From the NCBI GenBank assembly GCA_964522015.1, contig CAZFST010000007.1:75410-139409 (forward strand): a stretch of 64,000 bases of DNA, written 5' to 3'. Shown here in pieces: positions 43,516 through 52,305 of this stretch. This DNA comes from QQWI01 sp964522015 (GTDB taxonomy: Bacteria; Bacillota; Clostridia; Peptostreptococcales; Acidaminobacteraceae). Position 1 is the first letter of the stretch; every line of letters begins with the position of its first letter. The position numbers were made by a program, and so were the translations under genes. The notes beneath the pieces were generated by a model that did not search any database, was not told the DNA's origin, and saw only the letters and a program-made list of their open reading frames with translations.

Positions 43516-43785
43516 TTAGTATTCCACTTTAAAGTCATCAAATGCAAACAGTGGTACTTCTTCACTGCTCATGCAATCCACTTTAGAATAGCCATTACCC
43601 ACTTCAATTGCTTTTAAAAAAACTTCTAATTGCTCACCTCGCCCTGTGACCGCTAAGGTTACAGAACCGTCTAATTCGTTTTTGACCCATCCGAAAAGCC
43701 CATGAATTTGAGCCGTTTTTTTTACGAAATATCGAAAACCAACACCTTGAACACAGCCATAGATATTCACGATTAGTGTTTTCAT
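43516..43785 (-). CDS. acyP: Acylphosphatase
   Basis: The 89-residue enzyme hydrolyses acyl phosphates. The phosphate-binding loop GCVQGVGFRYF supplies the catalytic Arg18 and VKNELDGSV the catalytic Asn36. Length and fold are typical; its cellular substrate is uncertain. Confidence 0.93.
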   Translation of the reverse strand: MKTLIVNIYGCVQGVGFRYFVKKTAQIHGLFGWVKNELDGSVTLAVTGRGEQLEVFLKAIEVGNGYSKVDCMSSEEVPLFAFDDFKVEY

Positions 43786-43812
43786 CTACTCTCCATTGCC
43801 CCTACTAATGGC

Positions 43813-44076
43813 TTAATCCGTTTTTTTAGCAAGCCCCATCACTTCACCCATTTTGGACATCACATGGTTGTAACCATCAGGTCCATGGGGCAAAGTGCAA
43901 GCCATACAGTTTTTAATTCCCGACTCTGTATAACTGAAGTTGCCACCGCACTTCTCTTTTAGGGCATATAAAGGGCAGTAACAAAAGAGACAATTAAACT
44001 CTATTTCTTGCAAGTCATTGTGACAAGGAAAATATTCACAACTTTTATGCTGATTAAACTTATAATTTTCACTCAT
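43813..44076 (-). CDS. Cysteine-rich small domain protein
   Basis: The 87-residue protein has 9 cysteines in the pattern SCEYFPCH...NCLFCYCPLY...KCGG...NCMACTLPH, matching the cysteine-rich small domain family of anaerobes, probably a metal or iron-sulfur binder. Its function is unknown. It lies between acyP and the GGDEF-EAL gene. Confidence 0.75.
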   Translation of the reverse strand: MSENYKFNQHKSCEYFPCHNDLQEIEFNCLFCYCPLYALKEKCGGNFSYTESGIKNCMACTLPHGPDGYNHVMSKMGEVMGLAKKTD

Positions 44077-44114
44077 AATGCCTCCAAAATAGCGTGGTCT
44101 TTGAACCTCACTAA

Positions 44115-44123
44115 ATTATATCA
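44115..44123 (-). promoter_or_regulatory. Possible extended -10 promoter before the cysteine-rich gene
   Basis: TGATATAAT on the minus strand is an extended -10 motif about 40 bp from the start codon; no clear -35 is seen. Confidence 0.4.
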
Positions 44124-44131
44124 TAAACACT

Positions 44132-45826
44132 TTACTTTTTAGTGTCTAATCTAGTTGGCCTGCCCCATAAATAGCCTTGAATCCGATCACAGCCATGGGC
44201 CTTTAGCACATCCAACTGTTCTTGGGTTTCTACACCCTCTGCCACCACATTGATATCCAGTTGATGGACAAGGGAAATCAGGGATCCCACAATGGCATTG
44301 ACCCGGGTATCATGACCGATTTTACCAATAAATGATTTATCAATTTTCAGTGTATCAATGGGCAGTAGTTGCAAATAATTAAATGATGAGTACCCAGTTC
44401 CAAAATCATCAAGGGCGATGCGAATCCCCATAGCCCTTAAAGTATTCAAAACGCCAATGGCTTCATCCATCGAATCAATTAATACGGATTCTGTCACCTC
44501 TAATACCAGATTACTTGGAGAAAAGCCGGTCTCTTTTAACACAGCACTGACCATGGTTAAAAAAGAAGGTTCTTTCAACTGCACCGTTGAGAGATTCACT
44601 GACAATATTGCTGATGGGGCATCAGGCAGCACAAGATTCTTAAATAAAGTGCAGGCTGTTTTAAGAATCCACTCTCCGAGGGACACCATATAGCCAATTT
44701 TTTCGGTGACTGAAATCAGGTGTAAGGCATCCACATCACCAAATTCTGGAGAATGCCATCTAACCAAGGCTTCATAGCCAATTTTCTCTTTGTTTGCTAC
44801 AGTAAATTGGGGCTGGAAAACCAAGTATATCTCATCTTTTTCAATGGCGCTGGTCAGACAGGTCTCAAAGGCTAGTTTTTTAATCACTTGATCTTTTATT
44901 TCTTCATTGAAAAAACAAATGTTATTGGAGCCCAGTATTTTAGATTGATTCAGGGCGGCATTTGCAAATCGAACCATGTCATTTGCACTTGAACCATTGG
45001 TAGGAAATATGGCTATCCCATAATTAGCACTTAAATGAACGGTTGTTGCCCCTATCATAAAGGATTCATTGGACAGGCGCCTAATCATCTCAACGTATTC
45101 AAAAATTGCTTCATCCTTTAAGTGCCTTTGAATGATAAGAGCAAATCCATCACCAGCATAACGGCCTAAGAAATCCTCAGGATGCACCCATGATTTGAGC
45201 CGGTCCACAAAATTCACAAGCAACAGATCCCCAGTATGGTGACCATAAGCATCGTTGATTCGTTTAAAGTTATTGATATCGATAAAGACTAGGGCAAATC
45301 TAGTGGCGCTTTGATGAGATAAGTTGGCCATGAGTTCTAGTCGATTAATGATCATTTTGCGGTTTGGCAATTCAGTTAATAAATCAAAATAGGCTAGGTA
45401 TTCTAATTTTTTTTCATGCTCTTTAATGCTTTCCATAAAGTAGACTATTACCAAAACAGTCACAATGGTTCCCACAGGAATGATAACCCCAGGAACAGAA
45501 ACCATGTTTTTGCTAACAAACACAATAGCTGTCACCATCAATGCCACTACAGCATTTAAGGCCAGGGCAATTTTATGTCCGTAAGGGTCAAACTTCACCG
45601 CCAGTAGAATGGAAAGGATCACTTGCACCTGAGCAAGCACACCATTTAAGCCCGCAACCCCATGGGTTTTACTCTGGATAATGATTGTGATCACAAAAAT
45701 CAAAGTAACCCCCAATAAATAGAGTCTTTGTTTCTGTTCAAGCTCCTTAACAAATTGTAAAAAGGACTGATGTTGCTGCTGTGTGTTTATTTCTCGGCTT
45801 TTGAACATGACCCTAACCCTCTCCAT
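44132..45826 (-). CDS. Membrane GGDEF-EAL protein, probable c-di-GMP phosphodiesterase
   Basis: An N-terminal region with about four hydrophobic helices precedes a GGDEF domain (LAYFDLLTELPNRK...) and a C-terminal EAL domain. The GGDEF active-site loop reads AGDGF, lacking the catalytic Glu, so cyclase activity is unlikely. The EAL site is complete (YEALVRW, EVTES, LDDFGTGYSS, KIDKSF, EGVE, QGYLWGRP). The start is chosen at ATG 45826; ATG 45808 with GGAGAGG is an alternative, and a TTG further upstream is less likely. A PilZ effector is encoded 1.6 kb upstream. Confidence 0.9.
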   Translation of the reverse strand: MERVRVMFKSREINTQQQHQSFLQFVKELEQKQRLYLLGVTLIFVITIIIQSKTHGVAGLNGVLAQVQVILSILLAVKFDPYGHKIALALNAVVALMVTAIVFVSKNMVSVPGVIIPVGTIVTVLVIVYFMESIKEHEKKLEYLAYFDLLTELPNRKMIINRLELMANLSHQSATRFALVFIDINNFKRINDAYGHHTGDLLLVNFVDRLKSWVHPEDFLGRYAGDGFALIIQRHLKDEAIFEYVEMIRRLSNESFMIGATTVHLSANYGIAIFPTNGSSANDMVRFANAALNQSKILGSNNICFFNEEIKDQVIKKLAFETCLTSAIEKDEIYLVFQPQFTVANKEKIGYEALVRWHSPEFGDVDALHLISVTEKIGYMVSLGEWILKTACTLFKNLVLPDAPSAILSVNLSTVQLKEPSFLTMVSAVLKETGFSPSNLVLEVTESVLIDSMDEAIGVLNTLRAMGIRIALDDFGTGYSSFNYLQLLPIDTLKIDKSFIGKIGHDTRVNAIVGSLISLVHQLDINVVAEGVETQEQLDVLKAHGCDRIQGYLWGRPTRLDTKK

Positions 45827-45883
45827 CGATAACCCTCTTAGGCTGCTATTAAATTGCAATCAATTGGTTGATACCCCAATCAA

Positions 45884-45935
45884 AAAAAAGAAAACGACAA
45901 ATAACCTTTTAAAAGGCACTTGTCGTCGTTTTTTA
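45884..45935 (-). terminator. Terminator of the aminotransferase gene
   Basis: ACGACAA (45894-45900) pairs with TTGTCGT (45920-45926), with an inner CCTTTT/AAAAGG stem, and the minus strand continues TTTCTTTTTTTT. Confidence 0.8.
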
Positions 45936-45992
45936 TCAACATTTTATATTGAGCCACTTCCCCTGCACGTTACTTTATAAATGATAATGGCC

Positions 45993-47240
45993 TTAGCTGC
46001 AGCAGCACTTTTGAGGTTCTTCAACGGCTGTCTTGCCATTGGCAATCAAGGTCTCACATAGTAAACGGCCCAGTCTTTCTATGCCCTCTTCAATTTTCTC
46101 TGGGCACATATTGGAGAAATTCAACCGCATGGTGTTCATAATAGCCGCATTTGGGAAGAAAGAATCCCCAGGAACATAGGCTACCTTTTGGGCTACAGCC
46201 TCATGCATCAAGGCTTTCGTGTCAATAGACTGCGGCAGGGATACCCAGATAAAGAGCCCACCCTGAGGTACTTCAAATACCGCTTCCTTTGGGAAATACT
46301 TGGTCATGGCAGCAATCATCACATCCCGACGCTCTCTATAAAGGGCAATGAGATTATTAATATGCCCATCAAAATCATACTTTTCAATAAAGAGGGATAA
46401 TTCTCTTTGGCTCATGGAGTTGGTTTGAAGGTCTGCCCCTTGCTTGACCATCACGTATTTTGAAATCAAAGGTTCGTTGGCAGCTACCCAACCGATGCGA
46501 AGACCTGGACAAAAGGTTTTAGAGAATGTGCCAAGGTAAACCACCCGCCCCTCTGTATCCAGTGATTTAATAGAAGGCATGGCCTCCCCGTCATAGCGGA
46601 GCTCCCCATAAGGATTATCTTCAAGGACGATGACATTGTACTGATTTGCGATTTTAATCAAACCTTGACGGCGCTCTAAACTCCAGGTTCTTCCCGATGG
46701 ATTTTGAAAATCCGGAATGACATAAATCATTTTCACATTTTTTTCTGTGCCTAAAACTCTTTCAAGATCAGATAGCACCATGCCCTGGTGATCGGTCTCA
46801 ATCTCTCTAAATTGACATTCGTAAGCCCTAAAAGCATTAATCGCCCCTAAATAGGAAGGACTTTCGCATAAGACAATGTCATCTTTATCAAGGAAAATCT
46901 TACCCGAAAAATCCAAGCCCTGTTGTGAACCAGCTGTTACAAGAACTTCATCACGACATAGATCAATGCCGCTCTTTTTCATACGGGCAATAATTTGATC
47001 TCTTAAAGGATCATAGCCTTCAGTTGGATTATACTGCAGCGCTTGGACCCCCATGGTCTCAAGTACCTCTTGGGAAATCGTTTGCATTGCCTTTATAGGA
47101 AAAAGGTCTGGAGCCGGCAAACCGCCTGCAAAAGAAATGATATCAGGCTGCTGTGTGAGTTTCAAAATCTCACGAATTTCAGATGCTTTGATATTTTGTG
47201 CTCTACTTGAGAATAAACCTTCTATTGGCATACGATTCAT
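45993..47240 (-). CDS. PLP-dependent aminotransferase (LysN/2-aminoadipate type)
   Basis: The 415-residue fold-type I aminotransferase has PDIISFAGGLPAPDLFP, ALQYNPTEGYDPLR, VIPDFQNPSGRTWS and the PLP-lysine motif GTFSKTFCPGLRIGW. It resembles the aminotransferase half of MocR proteins, without the DNA-binding domain, and matches 2-aminoadipate or branched/aromatic aminotransferases; the substrate cannot be told. It ends unusually with KCCCS. A palindromic operator lies upstream. Confidence 0.9.
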   Translation of the reverse strand: MNRMPIEGLFSSRAQNIKASEIREILKLTQQPDIISFAGGLPAPDLFPIKAMQTISQEVLETMGVQALQYNPTEGYDPLRDQIIARMKKSGIDLCRDEVLVTAGSQQGLDFSGKIFLDKDDIVLCESPSYLGAINAFRAYECQFREIETDHQGMVLSDLERVLGTEKNVKMIYVIPDFQNPSGRTWSLERRQGLIKIANQYNVIVLEDNPYGELRYDGEAMPSIKSLDTEGRVVYLGTFSKTFCPGLRIGWVAANEPLISKYVMVKQGADLQTNSMSQRELSLFIEKYDFDGHINNLIALYRERRDVMIAAMTKYFPKEAVFEVPQGGLFIWVSLPQSIDTKALMHEAVAQKVAYVPGDSFFPNAAIMNTMRLNFSNMCPEKIEEGIERLGRLLCETLIANGKTAVEEPQKCCCS

Positions 47241-47254
47241 CTTAGACCTCCGGT

Positions 47255-47298
47255 AACTGATATATCATTGATATACAAATATATTATCAGTTTATCAG
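47255..47298. promoter_or_regulatory. Palindromic operator candidate before the aminotransferase
   Basis: TATATCA-T-TGATATA (47261-47275) lies within a larger inverted repeat AACTGATA/TATCAGTT (47255-47262, 47285-47292), with a third TATCAG at 47293-47298. A binding site for an unknown regulator is inferred. Confidence 0.5.
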
Positions 47299-47373
47299 AA
47301 AACCTACTTTTCAACAAGGGTGATTTGAGACAGGGGGACGTGCACCGTGCCTCACCACCCAAGGATTTTGACG

Positions 47374-47406
47374 TAAAAAAAGAACCCTTCTAATGAAGAG
47401 TTCTTC
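47374..47406 (-). terminator. Terminator of the PilZ gene
   Basis: AGAACTCTTC/GAAGGGTTCT stem with a 5-nt loop followed by TTTTTTT on the minus strand, 6 bp beyond the stop codon. Confidence 0.85.
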
Positions 47407-47411
47407 CAACA

Positions 47412-47774
47412 TCAATTTTGAAATCTTTTAGCAGGCAAATCAGATAAAAACACTTTGATACTATAAATCAATTCGTCTGGGATGCTTTCAAAGGCAAGAC
47501 CCGAACGGTAGCGCTCTTCATGTTTTTTAGTCCACAGAACTTTTGCGGTGACATTGTAGAGTTTAGTATCAAAGTAGATATCAAAATTCACCACAGCATC
47601 AACTGGAAGGGGTTGTATGGTTTGAACGCCCATCCCTTGAAAATTCAAATCCAACATTTCAAAAGACACAAATTTTTCGATGCGAACATCGTTACTCACA
47701 ACAGTATAATGCGTTTGATATTGATCAATCTGTGGCAACCGAGGCGTTCTTCTTAAATTTTGCTCGTTTTTCAT
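47412..47774 (-). CDS. PilZ-domain c-di-GMP-binding protein
   Basis: The 120-residue protein has the PilZ RxxxR motif (RRTPR, residues 8-12), a D-x-N-x-x-G form of the second motif (DLNFQG) and a GLAF strand near residue 93. c-di-GMP binding is likely, with Asn replacing the usual Ser. No effector domain is attached, so it probably acts on a partner protein. RBS AAAAGGAGGGG is strong. Confidence 0.82.
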   Translation of the reverse strand: MKNEQNLRRTPRLPQIDQYQTHYTVVSNDVRIEKFVSFEMLDLNFQGMGVQTIQPLPVDAVVNFDIYFDTKLYNVTAKVLWTKKHEERYRSGLAFESIPDELIYSIKVFLSDLPAKRFQN

Positions 47775-47892
47775 ATCGACCCCTCCTTTTAAGAGTTTAA
47801 TTTATTTAGCCTTTGTATTCTGAATTAGCTTTTAGGTAACCAGGTTTCAGAATTAGCTTAAATTATCGTTAGTATTGCACTTTGCCAATTAA
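47775..47892. other. Intergenic spacer PilZ-HesB
   Basis: AT-rich spacer of about 118 bp between the two genes. A direct repeat CAGAATTAGCTT... (CTGAATTAGCTT at 47820 and CAGAATTAGCTT at 47848) is visible; no clear promoter. Confidence 0.35.
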
Positions 47893-48213
47893 TTAGCCGC
47901 AAGAACCTGCGCAAGAGGAGCAACCGCCCTCTGTGGCCTTTTGCTCCAGGGGCATCACTAAAAATCCGCCATCTTGAAATTCCACTCTAAAGTCACCAAA
48001 TTCTTCGTGAACACCACTGTCCATAACAAATTGCAAACCCTCTTGTTCGTAAATCACATCATTTTCTTTTGATGGATCGATTACCAAACCAAATTTAGGA
48101 CCTGAGCAAGCATAGCCAGCTACAAAAATCCGAACGCTTTTAGGACGGTTTTCTTTTTTTTCTATGACTTCTACCAATTGTTGAATGCTGTCACTATTAG
48201 TTGTAATTTGCAT
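47893..48213 (-). CDS. HesB/IscA-like iron-sulfur domain protein
   Basis: The 106-residue protein has IFVAGYACSGPKFGLVID and a C-terminal cysteine cluster GGCSSCAGSCG, resembling IscA/HesB-type iron-sulfur carriers found in anaerobes. Its role is probably Fe-S assembly or iron binding. A Fur-box-like sequence overlaps its promoter. Confidence 0.75.
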   Translation of the reverse strand: MQITTNSDSIQQLVEVIEKKENRPKSVRIFVAGYACSGPKFGLVIDPSKENDVIYEQEGLQFVMDSGVHEEFGDFRVEFQDGGFLVMPLEQKATEGGCSSCAGSCG

Positions 48214-48283
48214 ACTGTCACCTCTTTATTGTCTCATTGAGAGTATCGTCAAAAATCCACTTTTTATAAATGGTCTTACCCTT

Positions 48284-48321
48284 ACTATACGCTTTTTTTT
48301 GTGAGAATCAATATCATTTCG
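48284..48321 (-). promoter_or_regulatory. Promoter of the HesB-like gene with Fur-box-like site
   Basis: TTGATT (48306-48311) and TATAGT (48284-48289) with 16-bp spacing. A 19-bp stretch at 48303-48321 matches the Fur consensus at about 12 of 19 positions by eye and overlaps the -35 box, suggesting iron control. Confidence 0.45.
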
Positions 48322-48372
48322 AAAAATTAATGATTTTGACTTATATTAATTCGGAATCCTCATAGCCAAGAT

Positions 48373-49740
48373 TTACATATATTCAGATGCTCTGCGAATC
48401 TCATAACCCTTATCAAGGGCAATACTAATGGCTTCAAGGATGGTGGGGAAATGACATTTGATTTGTTCTGGTGTCACCCTAATGATGCTGATCCGGACCA
48501 GATTGTTTTGTTGGTAGTAAGGGTGGAATCCATACCTTGTATCGCTGACCACAATGTTTTGAGATTCCAGTTGTCTTAGGAGTTGATCGTAGTGAATGGC
48601 ATGTTCAAGGGTCAAACTCCCTAGAATAGAACCTTCTAAAAACATCCCTTGAATCCTTGCATCTCCATGCTTAATCAGTAGTGCTTTGACAATTTGAATT
48701 CGTTCGACATACGCTTTTTTTGCCCGAATCAAATGCTCTTTAAACATTCCAGAACTCAAGTAAATTTCAAGGGCTCCCTGACTAAGGGTATTGGTACTGA
48801 TATCACTCCATTGTTTATAAGCCTTAAAGGCTTCACTGATTCTTTTAGGCAGTACTAGAGCTCCTAACCGGAGGCCAGGCATAAACACCTTTGAATAGGT
48901 TTTAACGTAGATCACTCTACCCTCTGTATCAAAATGTTTGATTGGTGGGGTTTTAACGCAGTTATCAAGATCTACAAGGTAGTCATCTTCAATCAGATAA
49001 ATGTTATACTGACAAGCCAACTCGTAAAGCTTTTTTCGGGTTTGGACATCCAAAGAATGACCTGTGGGGTTGTGGAACCTTGGCATTACATAAAAACACT
49101 TAATGTCCTTTGTCCGAAACAAATTTTCAATCTTCACAAGATCAAGTCCATCACGATTCCGTTCAATAAACAGGACTTCTTGCCGATTATTCTCTGCCGC
49201 CCTTAGGGCACCTGGGTATGTTGGCTGCTCCAGCAAAATGACTTTACCCCCATTAGGATAGGTCATCTTAAACAAAATATCGATGGACTGCTGAGAGCCA
49301 GACGTAATGGCAATTTCTTCCGAGGTGGCAAATACCTGGTTATCCATAAGCTGTTTTGCCACTGCTTCCCTTAGCTCTGTGAGTCCTAAAGGATCAGCAT
49401 ATTGAAAGACTTGCTCTTCGTAGGTATTAAGCGCCACATTGACACATTGCTTGAAGTCTTTAAAGGGTAAGAGAACACCGGTTGGATTAGGGGAGCGAAA
49501 ATCTATCTGTGTGGCAGTCACGGCCTTTGCCGGTTTATCAATGATAAAATACCCTTTTCTGGGCTGATTATACACCACACTATCATCAATAAGCCCTTCG
49601 TAGGCCTTTAACACCGTGGAAGGGCTTGCATCATAAACCTTTGCACCCTCCCTAACAGATAGTAACCGATCGCCCTTTTTCAGTTCACCAACTGCCAGTG
49701 CGTCTATAATATTTTTTTGAATTTGCCTAAACTTCTCCAT
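48373..49740 (-). CDS. MocR/GabR-family transcriptional regulator
   Basis: The 455-residue protein joins an N-terminal GntR-type winged helix (LKKGDRLLSVREGAK, SPSTVLKAYEGL) to an aminotransferase-like domain with VMPRFHNPTGHS and the PLP lysine in VKTYSKVFMPGLRLG. Such regulators sense PLP plus an amine. It is divergent from the plus-strand gene at 49890; two direct repeats lie between them. Target genes are unknown. Confidence 0.9.
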   Translation of the reverse strand: MEKFRQIQKNIIDALAVGELKKGDRLLSVREGAKVYDASPSTVLKAYEGLIDDSVVYNQPRKGYFIIDKPAKAVTATQIDFRSPNPTGVLLPFKDFKQCVNVALNTYEEQVFQYADPLGLTELREAVAKQLMDNQVFATSEEIAITSGSQQSIDILFKMTYPNGGKVILLEQPTYPGALRAAENNRQEVLFIERNRDGLDLVKIENLFRTKDIKCFYVMPRFHNPTGHSLDVQTRKKLYELACQYNIYLIEDDYLVDLDNCVKTPPIKHFDTEGRVIYVKTYSKVFMPGLRLGALVLPKRISEAFKAYKQWSDISTNTLSQGALEIYLSSGMFKEHLIRAKKAYVERIQIVKALLIKHGDARIQGMFLEGSILGSLTLEHAIHYDQLLRQLESQNIVVSDTRYGFHPYYQQNNLVRISIIRVTPEQIKCHFPTILEAISIALDKGYEIRRASEYM

Positions 49741-49792
49741 GGAACAGCCCCCCTGGCTTTTTTCAGTGACTTTTTACGGCTTCGTCCCGCAC

Positions 49793-49836
49793 CTGTACTA
49801 TAACAGATGCCGATATTTCGTAACTGTATTATAACA
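49793..49836. promoter_or_regulatory. Direct repeats in the MocR divergent region
   Basis: CTGTACTATAACA (49793-49805) and CTGTATTATAACA (49824-49836) match at 12 of 13 bases and are 31 bp apart, three helical turns. They overlap -10-like elements of the MocR gene. GabR binds two direct repeats in a similar way. Confidence 0.65.
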
Positions 49837-49889
49837 TAGTTCGATACAATAAGGGTAGTGATTACTGAATGTACTGGGAGGCTTAAAAG

Positions 49890-50270
49890 ATGACTCATAA
49901 AATGGATGCTCAGATTACGCTAGTTAAAACAGATACATGTCATATGGTAGCTGATTCTCCCCAGTGGCAACTGGGCGAAACCAACAACACAGATGACCCC
50001 TATCAACCACGGCACACCTTCGGATTTACAGCATTTCATAAAGAAGAGGCAGTTGGCTATCTTTCATTTTCAACAGACTTTACACTTTTTGGCCAAATCA
50101 CCCTACTAAAAACTCACCCAGCTTACGACGGGCAAGCATTAGAAATCCTATTACTTGAGGCCCTTTATTCAGAGGCCCAAAAACACAACCTATGGCGGAT
50201 TAAAGGTTTTGGTAGTTACAGCGAATGGACTAACCCTCGCTTCAATCGAGATTTAGCAATGGCCCTATAA
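49890..50270 (+). CDS. Small protein with GNAT-like pattern, divergent from MocR regulator
   Basis: The only plus-strand gene encodes 126 residues. The central part (FTAFHKEEAVGYLSFST, LLKTHPAYDGQALEILLLEAL) resembles the middle of GNAT acetyltransferases, but the acetyl-CoA Q/RxxGxG/A loop is not clear and the ending FGSYSEWTNPRFNRDLAMAL is atypical. RBS GGGAGG lies 9 nt before ATG. It may be a MocR target. Confidence 0.6.
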   Translation: MTHKMDAQITLVKTDTCHMVADSPQWQLGETNNTDDPYQPRHTFGFTAFHKEEAVGYLSFSTDFTLFGQITLLKTHPAYDGQALEILLLEALYSEAQKHNLWRIKGFGSYSEWTNPRFNRDLAMAL

Positions 50271-50275
50271 ACAAA

Positions 50276-50318
50276 AGCGGCACCGTGGAATGTTTTCTCC
50301 ACAGTGCCGCTCTTTTTT
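50276..50318 (+). terminator. Bidirectional terminator
   Basis: AGCGGCACCGTGGA and TCCACAGTGCCGCT form a long stem with TTTTTT following on the plus strand. The minus strand also has a T-rich tail, so it may stop the MacB-like operon too. Confidence 0.85.
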
Positions 50319-50357
50319 ATTCATTTTAGATTTGATCTTTTTTGCCTTAATCCCTAC

Positions 50358-51587
50358 CTACTCATACCGGAGGGCATCAATTGGATTGAGCTTCGCCGCT
50401 TTACTAGCTGGGAAAATTCCAAATACCACACCAACACCTGCTGAAAACAGCCACGCCAGAAGAATAGCCTGAGGACTAGCCGAAGCATCCGGTAAAAACG
50501 GCACAAGTGCTGATATTAGCATGGCTAAACCAACCCCTATCACAGTGCCGATTATCCCACCAAGGCTTGAAATTATCACAGCTTCAATCAAAAACTGATT
50601 CATAATTTCTCGGTACTTTGCCCCAAGGGCCTTTCTAATCCCAATCTCTCGTGTACGTTCCGTAACAGACACGAGCATAATGTTCATAACCCCAATACCA
50701 CCCACTAGGAGCGATACCGCAGCAATGGCACTAACCACCGCCGTTACCCCAGTCATGACACCGGTTAGGGTACTCATTTGATCTTCCATATTTTCTGCTC
50801 TATATTTATTTTGTCCAATGTTATCGTGACGTCTTTCTAATAATTTGACGACTTTTTTAAGTGTTTCGTTGGGATTGTAGTCAAGGTTTGCAGCACCTTG
50901 AACATACCAAACGGTGTCGCCATAGCCGTAAGCTTTTTCGGCGGTTGACAGAGGGATATAGAGGGTATGACTGCTACCACCCATGCCACCTAAAATAGAA
51001 GACTCTAATTTAAAGACCCCTACCACTGTAAACGAAACGTTTTGATTGTAGATACTCACCAATAATTGGGATCCCAATACATCTGTTGTACCAAAGACTT
51101 GCTTAGCTAAATCTTCGTCAATCACCACCGTTTGACGGGTGCCATAAACATCCTCTTCAGAAATAAATCGGCCCTTTGTGATTTTCACATTTGTAATACT
51201 TTGAAAATCAGCAGTGGCCCCTTCTACACCGACAGAAGTGGTCTTGTTTTTGCCACCGGCTAAATAAACTTTACCCGATTCGCTGACCATTGATTGGATA
51301 GTTTTTATTTCCTTTTCAAAGACCCGAGAGATGACTTCAATATCCTCTTTGGTAATTTGATCCCGCTCTGCTGGCGTACCTTCAGAAAAATCCAGGCCGA
51401 CAAAAATCCGTCCCACACCAATCTTTTCAAACTCATCGCTCATGGCTCTTTCCATACCATTTCCCAGAGCAACAATGGTGATGACAGAAGCAATCCCGAT
51501 GATAATGCCTAACATGGTAAGAAGGGACCGCATTTTATTCACCCAAATGGCATCCAGTGCTATTCGGATACTTTCTAGAATATTCAT
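50358..51587 (-). CDS. MacB-like ABC transporter permease
   Basis: The 409-residue protein has an N-terminal transmembrane helix (MLGIIIGIASVITIVALG), a large extracytoplasmic MacB-PCD domain (about 50-270) and three C-terminal helices of the FtsX fold, with RTREIGIRKALGAKYREI between. It forms an efflux or mechanotransmission complex with the ATPase and fusion protein encoded upstream. The substrate is unknown. Confidence 0.92.
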   Translation of the reverse strand: MNILESIRIALDAIWVNKMRSLLTMLGIIIGIASVITIVALGNGMERAMSDEFEKIGVGRIFVGLDFSEGTPAERDQITKEDIEVISRVFEKEIKTIQSMVSESGKVYLAGGKNKTTSVGVEGATADFQSITNVKITKGRFISEEDVYGTRQTVVIDEDLAKQVFGTTDVLGSQLLVSIYNQNVSFTVVGVFKLESSILGGMGGSSHTLYIPLSTAEKAYGYGDTVWYVQGAANLDYNPNETLKKVVKLLERRHDNIGQNKYRAENMEDQMSTLTGVMTGVTAVVSAIAAVSLLVGGIGVMNIMLVSVTERTREIGIRKALGAKYREIMNQFLIEAVIISSLGGIIGTVIGVGLAMLISALVPFLPDASASPQAILLAWLFSAGVGVVFGIFPASKAAKLNPIDALRYE

Positions 51588-51597
51588 AGCGTCCTCC

Positions 51598-52305
51598 TTA
51601 AAGTAGTGGGTGGATCGTATGATGCTCGCGATCTACCACATAGTCTTCAACAATTTCGCCATCTTTAAAGACAATCACACGCTTGGCACGGAGTGCAATA
51701 TCGTGTTCGTGGGTTACCAAAATAATGGTTGCCCCTTCGTTATTCAAATCGTCAAATAGGTTCATGATATCCACCGAGGATTTTGAATCCAAGTTACCGG
51801 TTGGTTCGTCGGCCAAGATGATAGCAGGACGATTCACCAAAGCCCTGGCAATGGCAACACGCTGCTTTTGACCACCAGATAATTCGTTGGGTTTATGGTG
51901 CATACGATCTTCAAGACCCACTTTTGTTAGGGCCTCAATGGCGCGGCTAGTTCTTTCATGGCGTTTTGTGCGGCCATAGACCATTGGCAACTCAACATTT
52001 TTCAGAGCTGAGGTACGAGCTAGTAAATTAAAGGATTGGAAGACGAATCCTATTTTTTGATTCCGCACATCTGATAGTTCCTTTTGTGACCTTTCATTGA
52101 TCTCAATACCATCCAAAAAATACTGACCATCGGTGGATTCATCTAGGCAACCAATGATATTCATCAAAGTTGATTTTCCCGAACCCGAAGGCCCCATAAT
52201 GGCCACAAATTCGCCTTTTTCTATGGTGATATCAATCCCTTTTAGGGCCGCCACTTGAATGGCCCCAGTGTCATAAATTTTCGTCAGACCCTTGATGGCT
52301 ATCAT
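51598..52305 (-). CDS. MacB/LolD-like ABC transporter ATP-binding protein
   Basis: The 235-residue ATPase has Walker A GPSGSGKST, Q-loop FQSFNLL, signature LSGGQKQRVAIARAL, Walker B IILADEPTGNLDS and H-loop VTHEHD. It overlaps the fusion-protein stop by 4 bp. Confidence 0.95.
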   Translation of the reverse strand: MIAIKGLTKIYDTGAIQVAALKGIDITIEKGEFVAIMGPSGSGKSTLMNIIGCLDESTDGQYFLDGIEINERSQKELSDVRNQKIGFVFQSFNLLARTSALKNVELPMVYGRTKRHERTSRAIEALTKVGLEDRMHHKPNELSGGQKQRVAIARALVNRPAIILADEPTGNLDSKSSVDIMNLFDDLNNEGATIILVTHEHDIALRAKRVIVFKDGEIVEDYVVDREHHTIHPLL

